The translations under genes and the position numbers were made by a program. A stretch of DNA of 64,000 bases. It comes from Arenicellales bacterium. GTDB lineage: Bacteria; Pseudomonadota; Gammaproteobacteria; Arenicellales; JAHEKD01. Positions 1 through 8,196 of this stretch are shown piece after piece (position 1 is the stretch's first letter; the number at the start of each line of letters is the position of its first letter). The notes under the pieces are model-generated. The model ran no database searches. It saw only the letters and a program-made list of their open reading frames with translations, and was not told the DNA's origin. The DNA lies in NCBI GenBank assembly GCA_028284225.1, contig JANQSD010000011.1:124001-188000 (forward strand). The letters run 5' to 3'.

Positions 1-1
1 T

Positions 2-151
2 GTGGAGCAGTTCAGTGCGGATAATCAGGCCAATATTCGTTTTCATGATTATTTAGTGCAGGAGTTTGACATCAAATTATCATTGTCCAGCTTTGCAGAA
101 GCATTACAAAGCCTGAAACAAATGCAAAAGTATTACTTGGGGGTTCAATAA
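2..151 (+). CDS. C-terminal fragment of an unidentified protein
   Basis: An open frame enters from the left edge and ends at a TAA at 149-151, giving the last 49 residues of a protein. The fragment is rich in Gln, Leu, Phe and Ser and looks helical, with no cysteine motif or membrane segment. I do not recognise the family. The frame stays open to the window edge and the next gene is convergent, so a real gene end is plausible, but 49 residues are too few to be sure. Confidence 0.5.
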   Translation: MEQFSADNQANIRFHDYLVQEFDIKLSLSSFAEALQSLKQMQKYYLGVQ

Positions 152-177
152 ACCCCTTTCGTAAACCCTAATAGAGT

Positions 178-465
178 TTATTTGATGGAATCGTCGATGG
201 CTTTAAGCTTGTTGAGGAATGTTTCAAGCAGACGCGAATTATCATAGTTAAACTCGTATCTGTTGTGAAAATAAATTGAAACGCTAACCTCATCATCACT
301 GAGTTGCACAGTATACCCATCTGTATCACTCCAGGCGGTGATACCTTGATAGGTATATTTATCCTCATGTTTATCACCGTTGGTGACGATTTTGTCAAAA
401 ACTCGAAGAGCTTGGTTTATGTCAAAATGTTCCTCCATAATCACTATTATATCGCTTGTTTGCAT
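178..465 (-). CDS. DUF3081-like small protein
   Basis: A 95-residue soluble protein, 26 nt from the stop of the convergent upstream fragment. The pattern resembles the gammaproteobacterial DUF3081 family: an N-terminal helix ending in 'VFDKIVTNG', the core 'DGYTVQLSDDEVSVSIYFHN', and an acidic-aromatic end 'YEFNY'. The family has no established function. The ATG at 463-465 is preceded by a purine run (GTGAAGAA); an internal ATG at 436-438 is possible and would start the protein at MEEHFD. The assignment comes from remembered family features, not a search. Its leader contains a perfect hairpin (508-524) and lies opposite a strong terminator. Confidence 0.7.
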   Translation of the reverse strand: MQTSDIIVIMEEHFDINQALRVFDKIVTNGDKHEDKYTYQGITAWSDTDGYTVQLSDDEVSVSIYFHNRYEFNYDNSRLLETFLNKLKAIDDSIK

Positions 466-507
466 TTCTTCACGTTACTTTCACGCCGGCAATCTTATGG
501 TTAATTT

Positions 508-524
508 GGCATACAAGGTATGCC
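508..524. promoter_or_regulatory. Perfect hairpin in the DUF3081 leader
   Basis: GGCATAC-AAG-GTATGCC is a perfect 7-bp inverted repeat with a 3-nt loop, 42 nt upstream of the DUF3081-like start on the minus strand. Read on the minus strand it directly follows GGGGTAGGTAAG. It could be a leader structure or a dimeric regulator site; the sequence does not decide which. Confidence 0.4.
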
Positions 525-552
525 ACTTACCTACCCCTTACTTACTATATTT

Positions 553-582
553 GGGCCAGTTCAAGCACTGGCCCGTTTTTTG
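553..582 (+). terminator. Rho-independent terminator
   Basis: Perfect 7-bp stem GGGCCAG (553-559) with CTGGCCC (568-574), 8-nt loop, followed by G and six T residues on the plus strand. No recognisable plus-strand gene ends just before it (the nearest ends at 151), so it may serve read-through from the left or an unrecognised short transcript. It insulates the sox operon that follows. Confidence 0.75.
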
Positions 583-755
583 TCAATATAGATATCTGAT
601 AATCATAAAATCTTCAGCTGACTACCACAAAGGAATCTTTGCTTTTGCCGAATTTGCGCTTTGGAATTTCTATTTCTATAACAAGAAAATTGCACCCAAA
701 TACGACTAGCAGTATGATTGGCGGCCTGAAAATCATCTAAAGAATTGGGAATAAA

Positions 756-2009
756 GTGCGCTATTCAGGCTTTAATCTGATCAAAAATGCATTGAGCGGC
801 CATAAGAATTGGCAGCCGGCCTGGCGTGATCCTGAGCCGAAATCAGACTATGATGTGCTCATCATCGGCGGTGGTGGGCATGGATTGGCAACAGCCTATT
901 ACTTGGCTCGAAACCACGGCATAACTAACGTTGCAGTGCTGGAAAAGGGTTATTTGGGCGGTGGTAATGTAGGCCGTAACACCACTATTGTACGTTCAAA
1001 TTATATGCTCAAGGCTAATGCTCATTTCTATGAGCACTCACTCAAGCTGTGGGAAGGTTTAAGCCAGGATCTAAATTACAATGTAATGTTTTCACAGCGC
1101 GGTGTGTTGAATCTAGCCCATACTCCCGGACAAATGGATGCCTACGCGCGACGCGCCAATGCCATGCGCTTAAACGGAATTGACGCCGAATTGCTTGATC
1201 GTGAGCAGACCAGGCAATTTATCCCGATGCTGGATTACTCTGAGAATGCACGCTTTCCAATCGCCGGTGGGTTGTTGCAGCCTCGCGGCGGTACAGCGCG
1301 TCATGATGCTGTGGCCTGGGGTTTTGCTCGTGGTGCGGATTTGCGCGGTGTAGACATGATTCAGAACTGTGAAGTCACCGGATTTTTACGTGACGGTAAT
1401 ACTATCCAGGGCGTTGAAACTACACGCGGGACGATTCGGGCCAAGAAAATAGGATTGGCCGTGGCCGGCAATACAACCACATTGACTGAAAAGCTGGGTA
1501 TGAGATTGCCGATAGAAAGCCATGTATTACAGGCTTTTGTGACGGAAGGTTTGAAACCTTTTATTGATACAGTGGTTACGTTCGGTGCCGGGCATTTTTA
1601 CATCAGCCAATCCGATAAGGGCGGCTTAGTGCTGGGTGGTGACCTTGATTACTATAATAGCTATGCCCAGCGCGGTAATTTGCCGACTGTTGAGCATGTG
1701 CTTGAGTGCGGTATGGCGATGTTGCCGTCGTTAAGCCGAATTCGGATTCTGCGTCATTGGGGCGGAGTCATGGATATGTCTATGGATGGCAGCCCGATTA
1801 TTACCAAAACCTCGATTAAAGGTCTATATCTGAATTGCGGGTGGTGTTATGGCGGGTTCAAAGCAACACCGGCTTCAGGTTGGGTGTTTGCGCACACTAT
1901 TGCTAATGATCAGCCACATGAATATAACGCGGCGTTTACCCTGGATCGCTTTGAAAAAGGTTATTTGATTGACGAGCGTGGTGCCGGCCCGGTGCCCAAG
2001 GCGCATTAA
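756..2009 (+). CDS. soxB: Sarcosine oxidase subunit beta (heterotetrameric)
   Basis: Catalytic subunit of the cytoplasmic heterotetrameric sarcosine oxidase, which demethylates sarcosine to glycine with reduction of O2 to H2O2 and transfer of the methyl carbon to tetrahydrofolate. The 417 residues match family length. An FAD Rossmann motif GGGGHG lies at 38-43, preceded by the usual N-terminal 'FNLIKNALSGHKNWQPAW' segment. The motif 'QPRGGTARHDAVAWGFARGA' contains His183, equivalent to the His that carries covalent FMN in studied family members. It starts with GTG at 756 behind GGGA. It is first of a compact operon soxB-D-A-G plus an alkyltransferase-like gene. No glyA or purU follows, unlike many sox operons. 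Confidence 0.96.
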   Translation: MRYSGFNLIKNALSGHKNWQPAWRDPEPKSDYDVLIIGGGGHGLATAYYLARNHGITNVAVLEKGYLGGGNVGRNTTIVRSNYMLKANAHFYEHSLKLWEGLSQDLNYNVMFSQRGVLNLAHTPGQMDAYARRANAMRLNGIDAELLDREQTRQFIPMLDYSENARFPIAGGLLQPRGGTARHDAVAWGFARGADLRGVDMIQNCEVTGFLRDGNTIQGVETTRGTIRAKKIGLAVAGNTTTLTEKLGMRLPIESHVLQAFVTEGLKPFIDTVVTFGAGHFYISQSDKGGLVLGGDLDYYNSYAQRGNLPTVEHVLECGMAMLPSLSRIRILRHWGGVMDMSMDGSPIITKTSIKGLYLNCGWCYGGFKATPASGWVFAHTIANDQPHEYNAAFTLDRFEKGYLIDERGAGPVPKAH

Positions 2010-2023
2010 CCGGAGTTGAGCTT

Positions 2024-2284
2024 ATGAAGATTAAATGTCCGTATTGTGGGGTGCGTGATCAGGGCGAATTCAGCTACGAAGGTGATGCGACCATTAAACG
2101 ACCTCAGACTGATGATGCCGATGCCTGGCGTGAATATGTTTATTCTCGTAATAATCCACGAGGGCCACACAAAGAGTTATGGAGTCATATAGCCGGTTGC
2201 CGTGCCTGGATTGTGGTTGAGCGAAATACATTAACCCACGAAGTTTATAATTCGTATTTGCCTGGTGAGAATAAAGATGACTGA
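2024..2284 (+). CDS. soxD: Sarcosine oxidase subunit delta
   Basis: Small zinc-binding subunit of heterotetrameric sarcosine oxidase, 86 residues. The N-terminal CPYCG and the later 'H-x-x-GC' provide the three Cys and one His expected to bind structural zinc, and 'ELWSHIAGCRAW' is the family's C-terminal signature. It begins 14 nt after soxB with a clear GGAGTTGAG ribosome binding site, and its end overlaps the start of soxA by 8 nt, indicating translational coupling. Confidence 0.95.
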   Translation: MKIKCPYCGVRDQGEFSYEGDATIKRPQTDDADAWREYVYSRNNPRGPHKELWSHIAGCRAWIVVERNTLTHEVYNSYLPGENKDD

Positions 2285-5186
2285 AGCAAAACGTAATCCA
2301 AATGCCACCGGAGTTAACTTTGACAAGTCAATACGCTTTAGTTTTGATGGTAAAACGTATAGCGGCTACGAAGGTGATACACTGGCTTCGGCATTATTGG
2401 CCAATAACGTTAAGCTTATAGGCCGAAGCTTTAAATATCATCGTCCGCGCGGTGTAATCAGTGCCGGTAGCGAAGAGCCTAATGCAATTGTAGAGTTGGG
2501 TTCAGGTGCCAGGCTAGAGCCAAATACTCGCGCTACTATGATCGATTTATTCGATGGTCTTCAGGCCAGCAGCCAAAACCGCTGGCCTTCGCTGAAATTT
2601 GATATTTCAAGTGTCAATAATCTGTTTTCCAAATTTCTGGTGGCCGGGTTTTACTACAAAACCTTTATGTGGCCGGCCAAAGCCTGGATGTTTTATGAGA
2701 GTATTATTCGTAAAGCGGCGGGCCTGGGCAAGGCAACCAGGGAGTTCGACCCGGATCGCTATGATAGAGTGAATGCCTTCTGCGATGTTCTGGTGGTGGG
2801 CGCTGGTCCGGCCGGTATAAGTGCGGCTTTAGCTCTGGCTGAACAGGGTAAAAAAGTCATCATTGCTGATGAACATTCACGCTTGGGTGGTATGGCACGT
2901 TTTGATCCTGAGCAGACACAGTGGCTTGATGAGCAGCTGCAAAAACTGGATCAGCTGGACGATGTTATTGTGATGCCGGCGACGACGGTTTTTGGCGCTT
3001 ACGATGATGGTGCTTATGGCGCAGTTGAACAGCTGAGAAATAGTAATAATTTCTCGCCAAGATTGCGATACTGGCGTATTACTGCTGCTAAAGCTGTTTA
3101 TGCGACAGGAGCACTGGAGCGTCCGTTAGTGTTTGGCAACAATGATTTGCCGGGAGTGATGCTGGCTTATGCGCTTAAAGCCTATGTGAATTATTATGGT
3201 GTAATTCCTGGTCAAAACATCACTATTTTTGCCAATAATGACTCGGTTTATTCACTGGCTAAAGATTTGGATCAACTTGAGTGTAATGTCACCATAGTTG
3301 ATTCTCGTGCAGAACATGAATTGGCTGAGAAAGTTCGCCAACTGGGTGTCCAGGTTTATTGTAATGCCATGGTGATTGACGCTCGCGGGTGGCAACGTGT
3401 TGAAAAAGTAGTTATACAACAGCAAGGATTAGAATTTGATCAATCCTGTGACATCTTGGCAATGTCAGGTGGTTGGACTCCGACGTTACATTTACAAAGT
3501 CATCGTGGTAGCAAGCCGAGTTTTGATGACGAGTTAGTCACGTTAAATTTGTCGACACTTAAAACAGATTACTCGATTACTATCGGTTCAGCAGCCGGTA
3601 TTTGGTTACATCAGGATTGCATACGTTCCGGTGAGATGGCTGCTGATGACGAATCAGCAGAGGCATTAACGTCTAATTCAAATCGAACCGAAGCACTTTG
3701 GTATGTGCCGCAGAGCAACTATAAGCAGGTTGTGGATTATCAAAACGATGTCGCACTGCCGGACATTCAATTAGCCGAGCGAGAAGGATTTCGTTCAGTT
3801 GAACATACCAAGCGTTATACCACTTTGGGTATGGCCACTGATCAAGGTAAAACGGCTAATGTCAATGCGCTGGCAATCCTGGCTGAAGCGCGTGGCTGTA
3901 GTATGCAAGAAGTGGGTACAACGACTTTTCGCCCGCCTTATACACCGGTGGCTATTGGTGCTTTTACCGGTCGCTCGGTGGGTTATCATTTTACACCGGT
4001 GAGGCGTACCGGGATACATCATTGGCATGAGCTAAACGGCGGTATTATGTTGAACGTAGGGCAGTGGCAGCGACCGCATTATTATCCTATGAGCCCAACG
4101 GAGACGCTGGGTCAGGCCTATGTACGCGAAATGAAGCATGTGCGCAGCAAAGTTGGAATCGTTGATGTTTCAACATTAGGCAAGATTTGCATACAGGGCC
4201 CTGACGCCGGGGAATTGGTAAATCGCGTTTATTTAAATCGCTTTGATACGCTTAAAGTCGGCAAAGTGCGTTATGGTGTAATGTTGCGTGAAGATGGATT
4301 CGTTTATGACGACGGAACCACTACACGTATCGCTGAAAATGAGTATTTAATGACAACCACAACGGCTAATGCAGCCAGTGTAATGTTGTTTTTAGAATAT
4401 TTAACCCAGATTGTCTGGCCCGAACTTAAAGTACATGTCTTTTCGGTTACTGATCAGTGGGCGGGAATCGCTCTGGCCGGTCCTGATAGTCGTAAAGTGT
4501 TAGAGCAGGTGGTTGATCAGGCAGATGTCAGTAACGAGGCCCTGCCGTTTATGGGTTATCTGCAAACTACTATTGGTGGTGTTGATGCGCGTATTTATCG
4601 CATCTCCTTCTCCGGTGAATTGGCTTATGAAGTTAATGTGCCGGCCGATTATGGTGAATCTGTATGGCAATATTTTCTGGACAAGGGTAGAGAATTTGAC
4701 CTTAAACCTTATGGTACGGAATCAATGGGTGCACTTCGTATCGAAAAAGGCCATGTGGTTGGCGCGGAATTGGATGGTCGGACTACTGTTCAGGATATTG
4801 GTTTCGGCAAAATGCTGGAAAACTGCAAAAAGCCGATTTTTATCGGCCAGCATTATGCCAGACGTGAGGCATTTGATGATACTGACAGGCCGCAACTTGT
4901 GGGGTTAGTTGCCACTGATAAAACCAAGGCTTTCAAAAATGGTGCGCAATTGTTGGCACAAGCTGAAATTACGCTAACACCCGTAGATTCTCTGGGGCAT
5001 GTGACGTCTATGACATATAGTCCGGAGCTGGATGAAAATCTTGCCCTGGCCTTTATTGTCGGCGGATTAGAGCGCTGGCGGGATAAAACGGTATATGCGC
5101 ACTACCCAGTGCGGGATCAGGTTGTTGAAGCTAGGGTGGTTAGTCCGCATTTTCTTGATCCACAGGGAGAACGTCTGCATGGATAA
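2277..5186 (+). CDS. soxA: Sarcosine oxidase subunit alpha
   Basis: Largest subunit (969 residues from this start), carrying NAD+ and the folate site that accepts the methyl carbon to give 5,10-methylene-THF. Order of domains: an N-terminal ferredoxin-like/2Fe-2S-type fold region (about 1-100), a pyridine-nucleotide disulfide oxidoreductase domain with GAGPAG near residue 178, and a C-terminal aminomethyltransferase (GcvT-like) half from about 600. The ATG at 2277 is preferred over the in-frame GTG at 2265 because GGTGAG lies 7 nt upstream of it; it overlaps soxD by 8 nt. Its own end overlaps soxG by 8 nt. Confidence 0.95.
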   Translation: MTEAKRNPNATGVNFDKSIRFSFDGKTYSGYEGDTLASALLANNVKLIGRSFKYHRPRGVISAGSEEPNAIVELGSGARLEPNTRATMIDLFDGLQASSQNRWPSLKFDISSVNNLFSKFLVAGFYYKTFMWPAKAWMFYESIIRKAAGLGKATREFDPDRYDRVNAFCDVLVVGAGPAGISAALALAEQGKKVIIADEHSRLGGMARFDPEQTQWLDEQLQKLDQLDDVIVMPATTVFGAYDDGAYGAVEQLRNSNNFSPRLRYWRITAAKAVYATGALERPLVFGNNDLPGVMLAYALKAYVNYYGVIPGQNITIFANNDSVYSLAKDLDQLECNVTIVDSRAEHELAEKVRQLGVQVYCNAMVIDARGWQRVEKVVIQQQGLEFDQSCDILAMSGGWTPTLHLQSHRGSKPSFDDELVTLNLSTLKTDYSITIGSAAGIWLHQDCIRSGEMAADDESAEALTSNSNRTEALWYVPQSNYKQVVDYQNDVALPDIQLAEREGFRSVEHTKRYTTLGMATDQGKTANVNALAILAEARGCSMQEVGTTTFRPPYTPVAIGAFTGRSVGYHFTPVRRTGIHHWHELNGGIMLNVGQWQRPHYYPMSPTETLGQAYVREMKHVRSKVGIVDVSTLGKICIQGPDAGELVNRVYLNRFDTLKVGKVRYGVMLREDGFVYDDGTTTRIAENEYLMTTTTANAASVMLFLEYLTQIVWPELKVHVFSVTDQWAGIALAGPDSRKVLEQVVDQADVSNEALPFMGYLQTTIGGVDARIYRISFSGELAYEVNVPADYGESVWQYFLDKGREFDLKPYGTESMGALRIEKGHVVGAELDGRTTVQDIGFGKMLENCKKPIFIGQHYARREAFDDTDRPQLVGLVATDKTKAFKNGAQLLAQAEITLTPVDSLGHVTSMTYSPELDENLALAFIVGGLERWRDKTVYAHYPVRDQVVEARVVSPHFLDPQGERLHG

Positions 5187-5787
5187 TTTACAACCTAAAT
5201 CTGCACTTTACACAGATTATAAACTTGGCGTTCATGGTGCCGAGGACAAGAATCCGATTCTATTACAGGAGCGGCAAGGTCTGAACATGTTGAACCTGGT
5301 GGTCTTTGATGATGGTGCTGTTAATACAGTTTTACAAAACACAGTAAATTTATCGTTGCCGTCTCCCAGCCAATCTTTATCGAATGAGCAATCGACTATT
5401 ATGTGGATTGGTCCAAATCGATATTTAATTGTCTCGATCAATCTGGAAATTTTAAAAACGATTGCAGATCAACTTGAGGATCAATACGGTGCATTGCAGG
5501 ATTTGTCTTGTGCGCGAACTGTTATTCGTATCCAGGGTGAATTTTGTCGCCAAATTATGGCTAAAGGGTTAAATTTACCTTTAGACCAAGATTCGTTTGT
5601 TGCTGGTCAGGTCGTGTTATCCAGTTTTGATCATCACTACCCGGCTATTGTCCACAATCTTTCTGATGAGCGAGAAACGTTTGATATTTATGTCACTCGC
5701 AGTTTTGCTCTGTCTTTTTGGCATTGGTTATGCGACAGTAGTCTAGAATATGGCTATGAAATCATTGAATCAGAATTAAATGGATAA
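5179..5787 (+). CDS. soxG: Sarcosine oxidase subunit gamma
   Basis: 202-residue gamma subunit, structurally related to the GcvT C-terminal region and needed to assemble the tetramer. Family features include an N-terminal 'LGVHG' segment, 'MWIGPNRYLI', and the C-terminal 'IYVTRSFALSFWHWL'. The start at 5179 is chosen because it overlaps the soxA stop by 8 nt behind GGGAGA; the frame is open further upstream inside soxA but has no matching site. Sequence divergence is high, as is usual for this subunit, so recognition rests on both pattern and operon position. Confidence 0.9.
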   Translation: MDNLQPKSALYTDYKLGVHGAEDKNPILLQERQGLNMLNLVVFDDGAVNTVLQNTVNLSLPSPSQSLSNEQSTIMWIGPNRYLIVSINLEILKTIADQLEDQYGALQDLSCARTVIRIQGEFCRQIMAKGLNLPLDQDSFVAGQVVLSSFDHHYPAIVHNLSDERETFDIYVTRSFALSFWHWLCDSSLEYGYEIIESELNG

Positions 5788-6163
5788 TCACTCGTCTGAT
5801 TCTTTATATCAACGTATTTATAAGCTAGTTAAACAAATTCCGGCGGGTCAGGTCGCCACTTATGGCCAGATCGCCAAAATGGTTGGCAACTGTGGACCGC
5901 GCCAGGTGGGTTACGCTATGTCCCACACGCCACAGGCCCAAAATATACCATGGCAGAGAGTAGTGAACAGCCAAGGGCGAATAAGTGTACGCAAAGATGG
6001 AGCCGAAGATCCTCGGCAAATGAAATTGTTGAAACAAGAACATATTATTTTCAGTAAGTCTGGAAAAATAGATTTGGTGGAGTATGGCTGGTTTGGGCCG
6101 GACTGGGAGTGGATGCAACAAAATGGCTACCAGCAAGCATTGCCTCCCGGGGTAGAAAATTAA
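5780..6163 (+). CDS. Alkyltransferase-like protein (ATL), Cys-less MGMT homologue
   Basis: 127-residue protein with the DNA-binding domain of O6-alkylguanine-DNA alkyltransferases (AGQVATYGQIA, then the Arg-finger helix 'GPRQVGYAM'). The catalytic PCHR motif reads PWQR at residues 57-60, with Trp58 in place of the methyl-accepting Cys. Known ATLs bind O6-alkylguanine without repairing it and hand the lesion to nucleotide excision repair. The C-terminal extension ('WFGPDWEWMQQ') is unlike standard MGMT. Its ATG overlaps the soxG stop by 8 nt, the same coupling used between the sox genes, so it is translated as part of the sox operon. Function in repair is known for the family; a link to sarcosine metabolism is inference. 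Confidence 0.88.
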   Translation: MDNHSSDSLYQRIYKLVKQIPAGQVATYGQIAKMVGNCGPRQVGYAMSHTPQAQNIPWQRVVNSQGRISVRKDGAEDPRQMKLLKQEHIIFSKSGKIDLVEYGWFGPDWEWMQQNGYQQALPPGVEN

Positions 6164-6199
6164 AACTTTTTAATAATTAACAAATTTTAACAATTTAAA

Positions 6200-6228
6200 T
6201 TGACAATAAAAAAAAATTAAATTAACCT
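6200..6228 (+). promoter_or_regulatory. Sigma-70 promoter for a candidate non-coding RNA
   Basis: TTGACA (6200-6205), 17-nt spacer, TAACCT (6223-6228). The -35 is consensus and the preceding 35 nt are almost pure A/T, like an UP element. No open reading frame lies downstream before the terminator at 6426-6457. Confidence 0.55.
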
Positions 6229-6234
6229 GCGGCA

Positions 6235-6460
6235 ATAATAAAAGGTAATAACACAGGGAGACTTATATTTCGGGTAGGTGAGTCTTACATTACTCGAAAT
6301 ATTTCTAAGGTTTTTCCTTCTATTGGTAAGTTGTATTTTTATATGCAAGGGTTTGAATAGTTTCTGAAACGTTTTGTAATTTGTAAAAAAGCAAGCTAAG
6401 AATCAATTATTCAAGGGGTAGGTGAAAAGGGCTTTGTCCGCTTGGACAGAGCCCTTTACT
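6235..6460 (+). ncRNA. Candidate structured small RNA of about 225 nt
   Basis: Between the sox operon and the convergent ROK kinase gene the plus strand carries a promoter, no reading frame of note, a long hairpin (ATATTTCG 6265-6272 pairing with CGAAATAT 6295-6302, extended by G-T and further pairs) and a strong terminator at 6426-6457. AGACT (6259-6263) and AGTCT (6281-6285) could form an alternative stem. The motif GGGTAGGTGA occurs twice, at 6273-6281 and again just before the terminator stem. It does not look like SRP RNA, tmRNA or RNase P RNA. Transcription is inferred, not shown. Confidence 0.4.
6426..6457. terminator. Bidirectional terminator
   Basis: A 14-bp stem (6426-6439 with 6444-6457, one G-T pair) and a 4-nt loop. 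On the minus strand it contains the ROK kinase stop codon and ends in TTTT; on the plus strand it ends the candidate RNA with CTTTACTTTT. Confidence 0.85.
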
Positions 6461-7340
6461 TTTGGCCACCCAGGAACGCGGCTCCGCGCACACCGGAACT
6501 ATCACCGTACACATTCTTACTAATCGTTACTGAAACCGGTTTGGAAAAGTAATTATTAATTCTTCTGGCTGTGTGTGTATAGAGTTGTCCAATATTGGAT
6601 AATCCACCGCCCAAGACGATAATCTCCGGATCCAGAATTTTAACTATGTAGGATATCGCTCGAGCAAAGTTGTCATAAAAATCTTCCATAATTTTATCGG
6701 CGATAGAGTCGCCGGACTTGGCCAGCTCTAGCAATGTTTCCACCGAGTCAATTGTCTCACCTGTCTTGAGTCGATATTTATTAACTAAACCGGGCCCGGA
6801 CAAATAGGTTTCAACACAGCCTTTTTGGCCGCAGTAACATTCACTGCCGTCTGTGTGTAAAATATTATGACCCCATTCTCCCGTCATTCCATTAGGCCCG
6901 GATAATATCTTTTGGTTAATAACCACCCCACCTCCAACTCCAGTGCCCATAATAACCCCGAATACATTATTGTAACCTTGTGCTGCCCCATCAATAGCTT
7001 CAGATAATGCGAAACAATTGGCGTCATTTTCAATCTGAATCTTACGATTTAGTATTTGTTCTAAATCAGCTTGTAATGGTTTGTCATTCAAACAAACCGT
7101 ATTCGAATATTTTAATAATCCTGTTTTTTTAACGATTGATCCAGGCGTGCCGATACCAATACTGCAAGTTACATTTACAGCCGACTCAAGCTGATTAATA
7201 AGCTCAACGATATTTTCGATTATGGCTTGATAGCCGTTATGCTGAGGGGTTGGAACCCGAATTCGCTCGATGCTTTGATTTTGCTCAGAAAGAACAATGC
7301 CTTCGGTTTTAGTGCCGCCTAAATCAATCCCGATTCTCAT
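6456..7340 (-). CDS. ROK-family sugar kinase (fructokinase/Mak-like)
   Basis: 294-residue cytoplasmic kinase expected to phosphorylate a hexose with ATP. It opens with the phosphate-binding motif GIDLGGTKTE, has 'GTGVGGGVV' in the middle, and the ROK zinc site 'H-x(n)-CYCGQKGCVE'. The second ATP loop is 'IIVLGGGLSN'. The overall pattern is closest to the fructokinase/Mak branch, but ROK substrate specificity is not reliable from motifs; glucose, fructose or an amino sugar are all possible. It is last in the xseB-ispA-dxs-folE2 run, 26 nt after folE2, and its stop codon sits inside a strong terminator. Confidence 0.88.
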   Translation of the reverse strand: MRIGIDLGGTKTEGIVLSEQNQSIERIRVPTPQHNGYQAIIENIVELINQLESAVNVTCSIGIGTPGSIVKKTGLLKYSNTVCLNDKPLQADLEQILNRKIQIENDANCFALSEAIDGAAQGYNNVFGVIMGTGVGGGVVINQKILSGPNGMTGEWGHNILHTDGSECYCGQKGCVETYLSGPGLVNKYRLKTGETIDSVETLLELAKSGDSIADKIMEDFYDNFARAISYIVKILDPEIIVLGGGLSNIGQLYTHTARRINNYFSKPVSVTISKNVYGDSSGVRGAAFLGGQK

Positions 7341-7366
7341 GACAAGACCGATTCAGCTATCGGATA

Positions 7367-8167
7367 TTAAAGTTGATGTCGAATACTGGCATAGGCCGAA
7401 TGGTTATGTATGGATTCAAAGTTTTCTGTTTCAACTATAAATCCGGCGACTTGTTGATTAGCAATCAGCTCTCGAGCCACATCTCTAACCATATCTTCGA
7501 CAAACTTAGGGTTGTCGTAGGCTTGCTCGGTGACAAATTTTTCATCACTGCGTTTAAGTAATCCATATAGTTCACTACTGGCCTGCTTTTCGGCGATTCT
7601 TATCAATTGTTCGACTGACAAGGTGGTTTGCTGATCAACCGTAATCACAATATGTGAGCGCTGATTATGTGCACTATAGGCAGCTACTTCTTTTGAGCAA
7701 GGGCATAAACTGGTCACGGGCACCGTCACTGAAAGTAATACCTGATCCGAATCAGGGTCAGTTTTAGCCTGAATATGAATAGAATAATCGATTTTGCTGG
7801 GTAAACCGCTGATGGGGGCTTGCTTGGTTAAAAAATAAGGAAACTCGAGTTCAACAATGCCTTGTTCAGCATTGAGCGTCTTAGTCATGGTGCTTAATAA
7901 TGACTGCATTGAATCTAATGAGACTGTATTGAATTCATCATTAAGCAGGCGGACAAATCGAGACATATGAGTGCCTTTGCGATCAGCCGGTAAGCTTACT
8001 GCCATATAAAAATTAGCAATAGTGTGCTGCTCAGTGTCACCATCTTTAAACACAATCGGATATTTAAGATCCTTAATACCGACTTCATCTATGGCAATCT
8101 CACGCGTATCTTGATAAGACTGAACGTCCGGAATGATGTTTAAATCTTGTTTGCTTGCTGTGCTCAT
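7367..8167 (-). CDS. folE2: GTP cyclohydrolase FolE2
   Basis: 266-residue type IB GTP cyclohydrolase, which converts GTP to 7,8-dihydroneopterin triphosphate, the first step of folate and queuosine-type deazapurine synthesis. Family features: 'IANFYMAVSLPADRKGTHMSRFV' (residues 51-73), the catalytic-site 'SLCPCSKEVA' (153-162), and 'SRHNH'-type ending replaced here by 'FESIHNHSAYA'. FolE2 is the version less dependent on zinc than FolE; in some proteobacteria it is under Zur control, but I see no convincing Zur box here. It sits 29 nt after dxs and 26 nt before the ROK kinase. Confidence 0.95.
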   Translation of the reverse strand: MSTASKQDLNIIPDVQSYQDTREIAIDEVGIKDLKYPIVFKDGDTEQHTIANFYMAVSLPADRKGTHMSRFVRLLNDEFNTVSLDSMQSLLSTMTKTLNAEQGIVELEFPYFLTKQAPISGLPSKIDYSIHIQAKTDPDSDQVLLSVTVPVTSLCPCSKEVAAYSAHNQRSHIVITVDQQTTLSVEQLIRIAEKQASSELYGLLKRSDEKFVTEQAYDNPKFVEDMVRDVARELIANQQVAGFIVETENFESIHNHSAYASIRHQL

Positions 8168-8196
8168 ATTCGGCTTAGGCTTAAAAGGCGCGCAGT

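Noticed and set aside
380-709. Plus-strand open frame over the DUF3081 gene and its upstream gap
   Set aside because: It overlaps the DUF3081-like gene, runs through the terminator at 553-582, has no binding site and shows no family pattern.
7367-8196. Zur box or riboswitch controlling folE2
   Set aside because: folE2 lies 29 nt after dxs, and no palindromic zinc-uptake regulator site or conserved riboswitch motif is visible in the gap.
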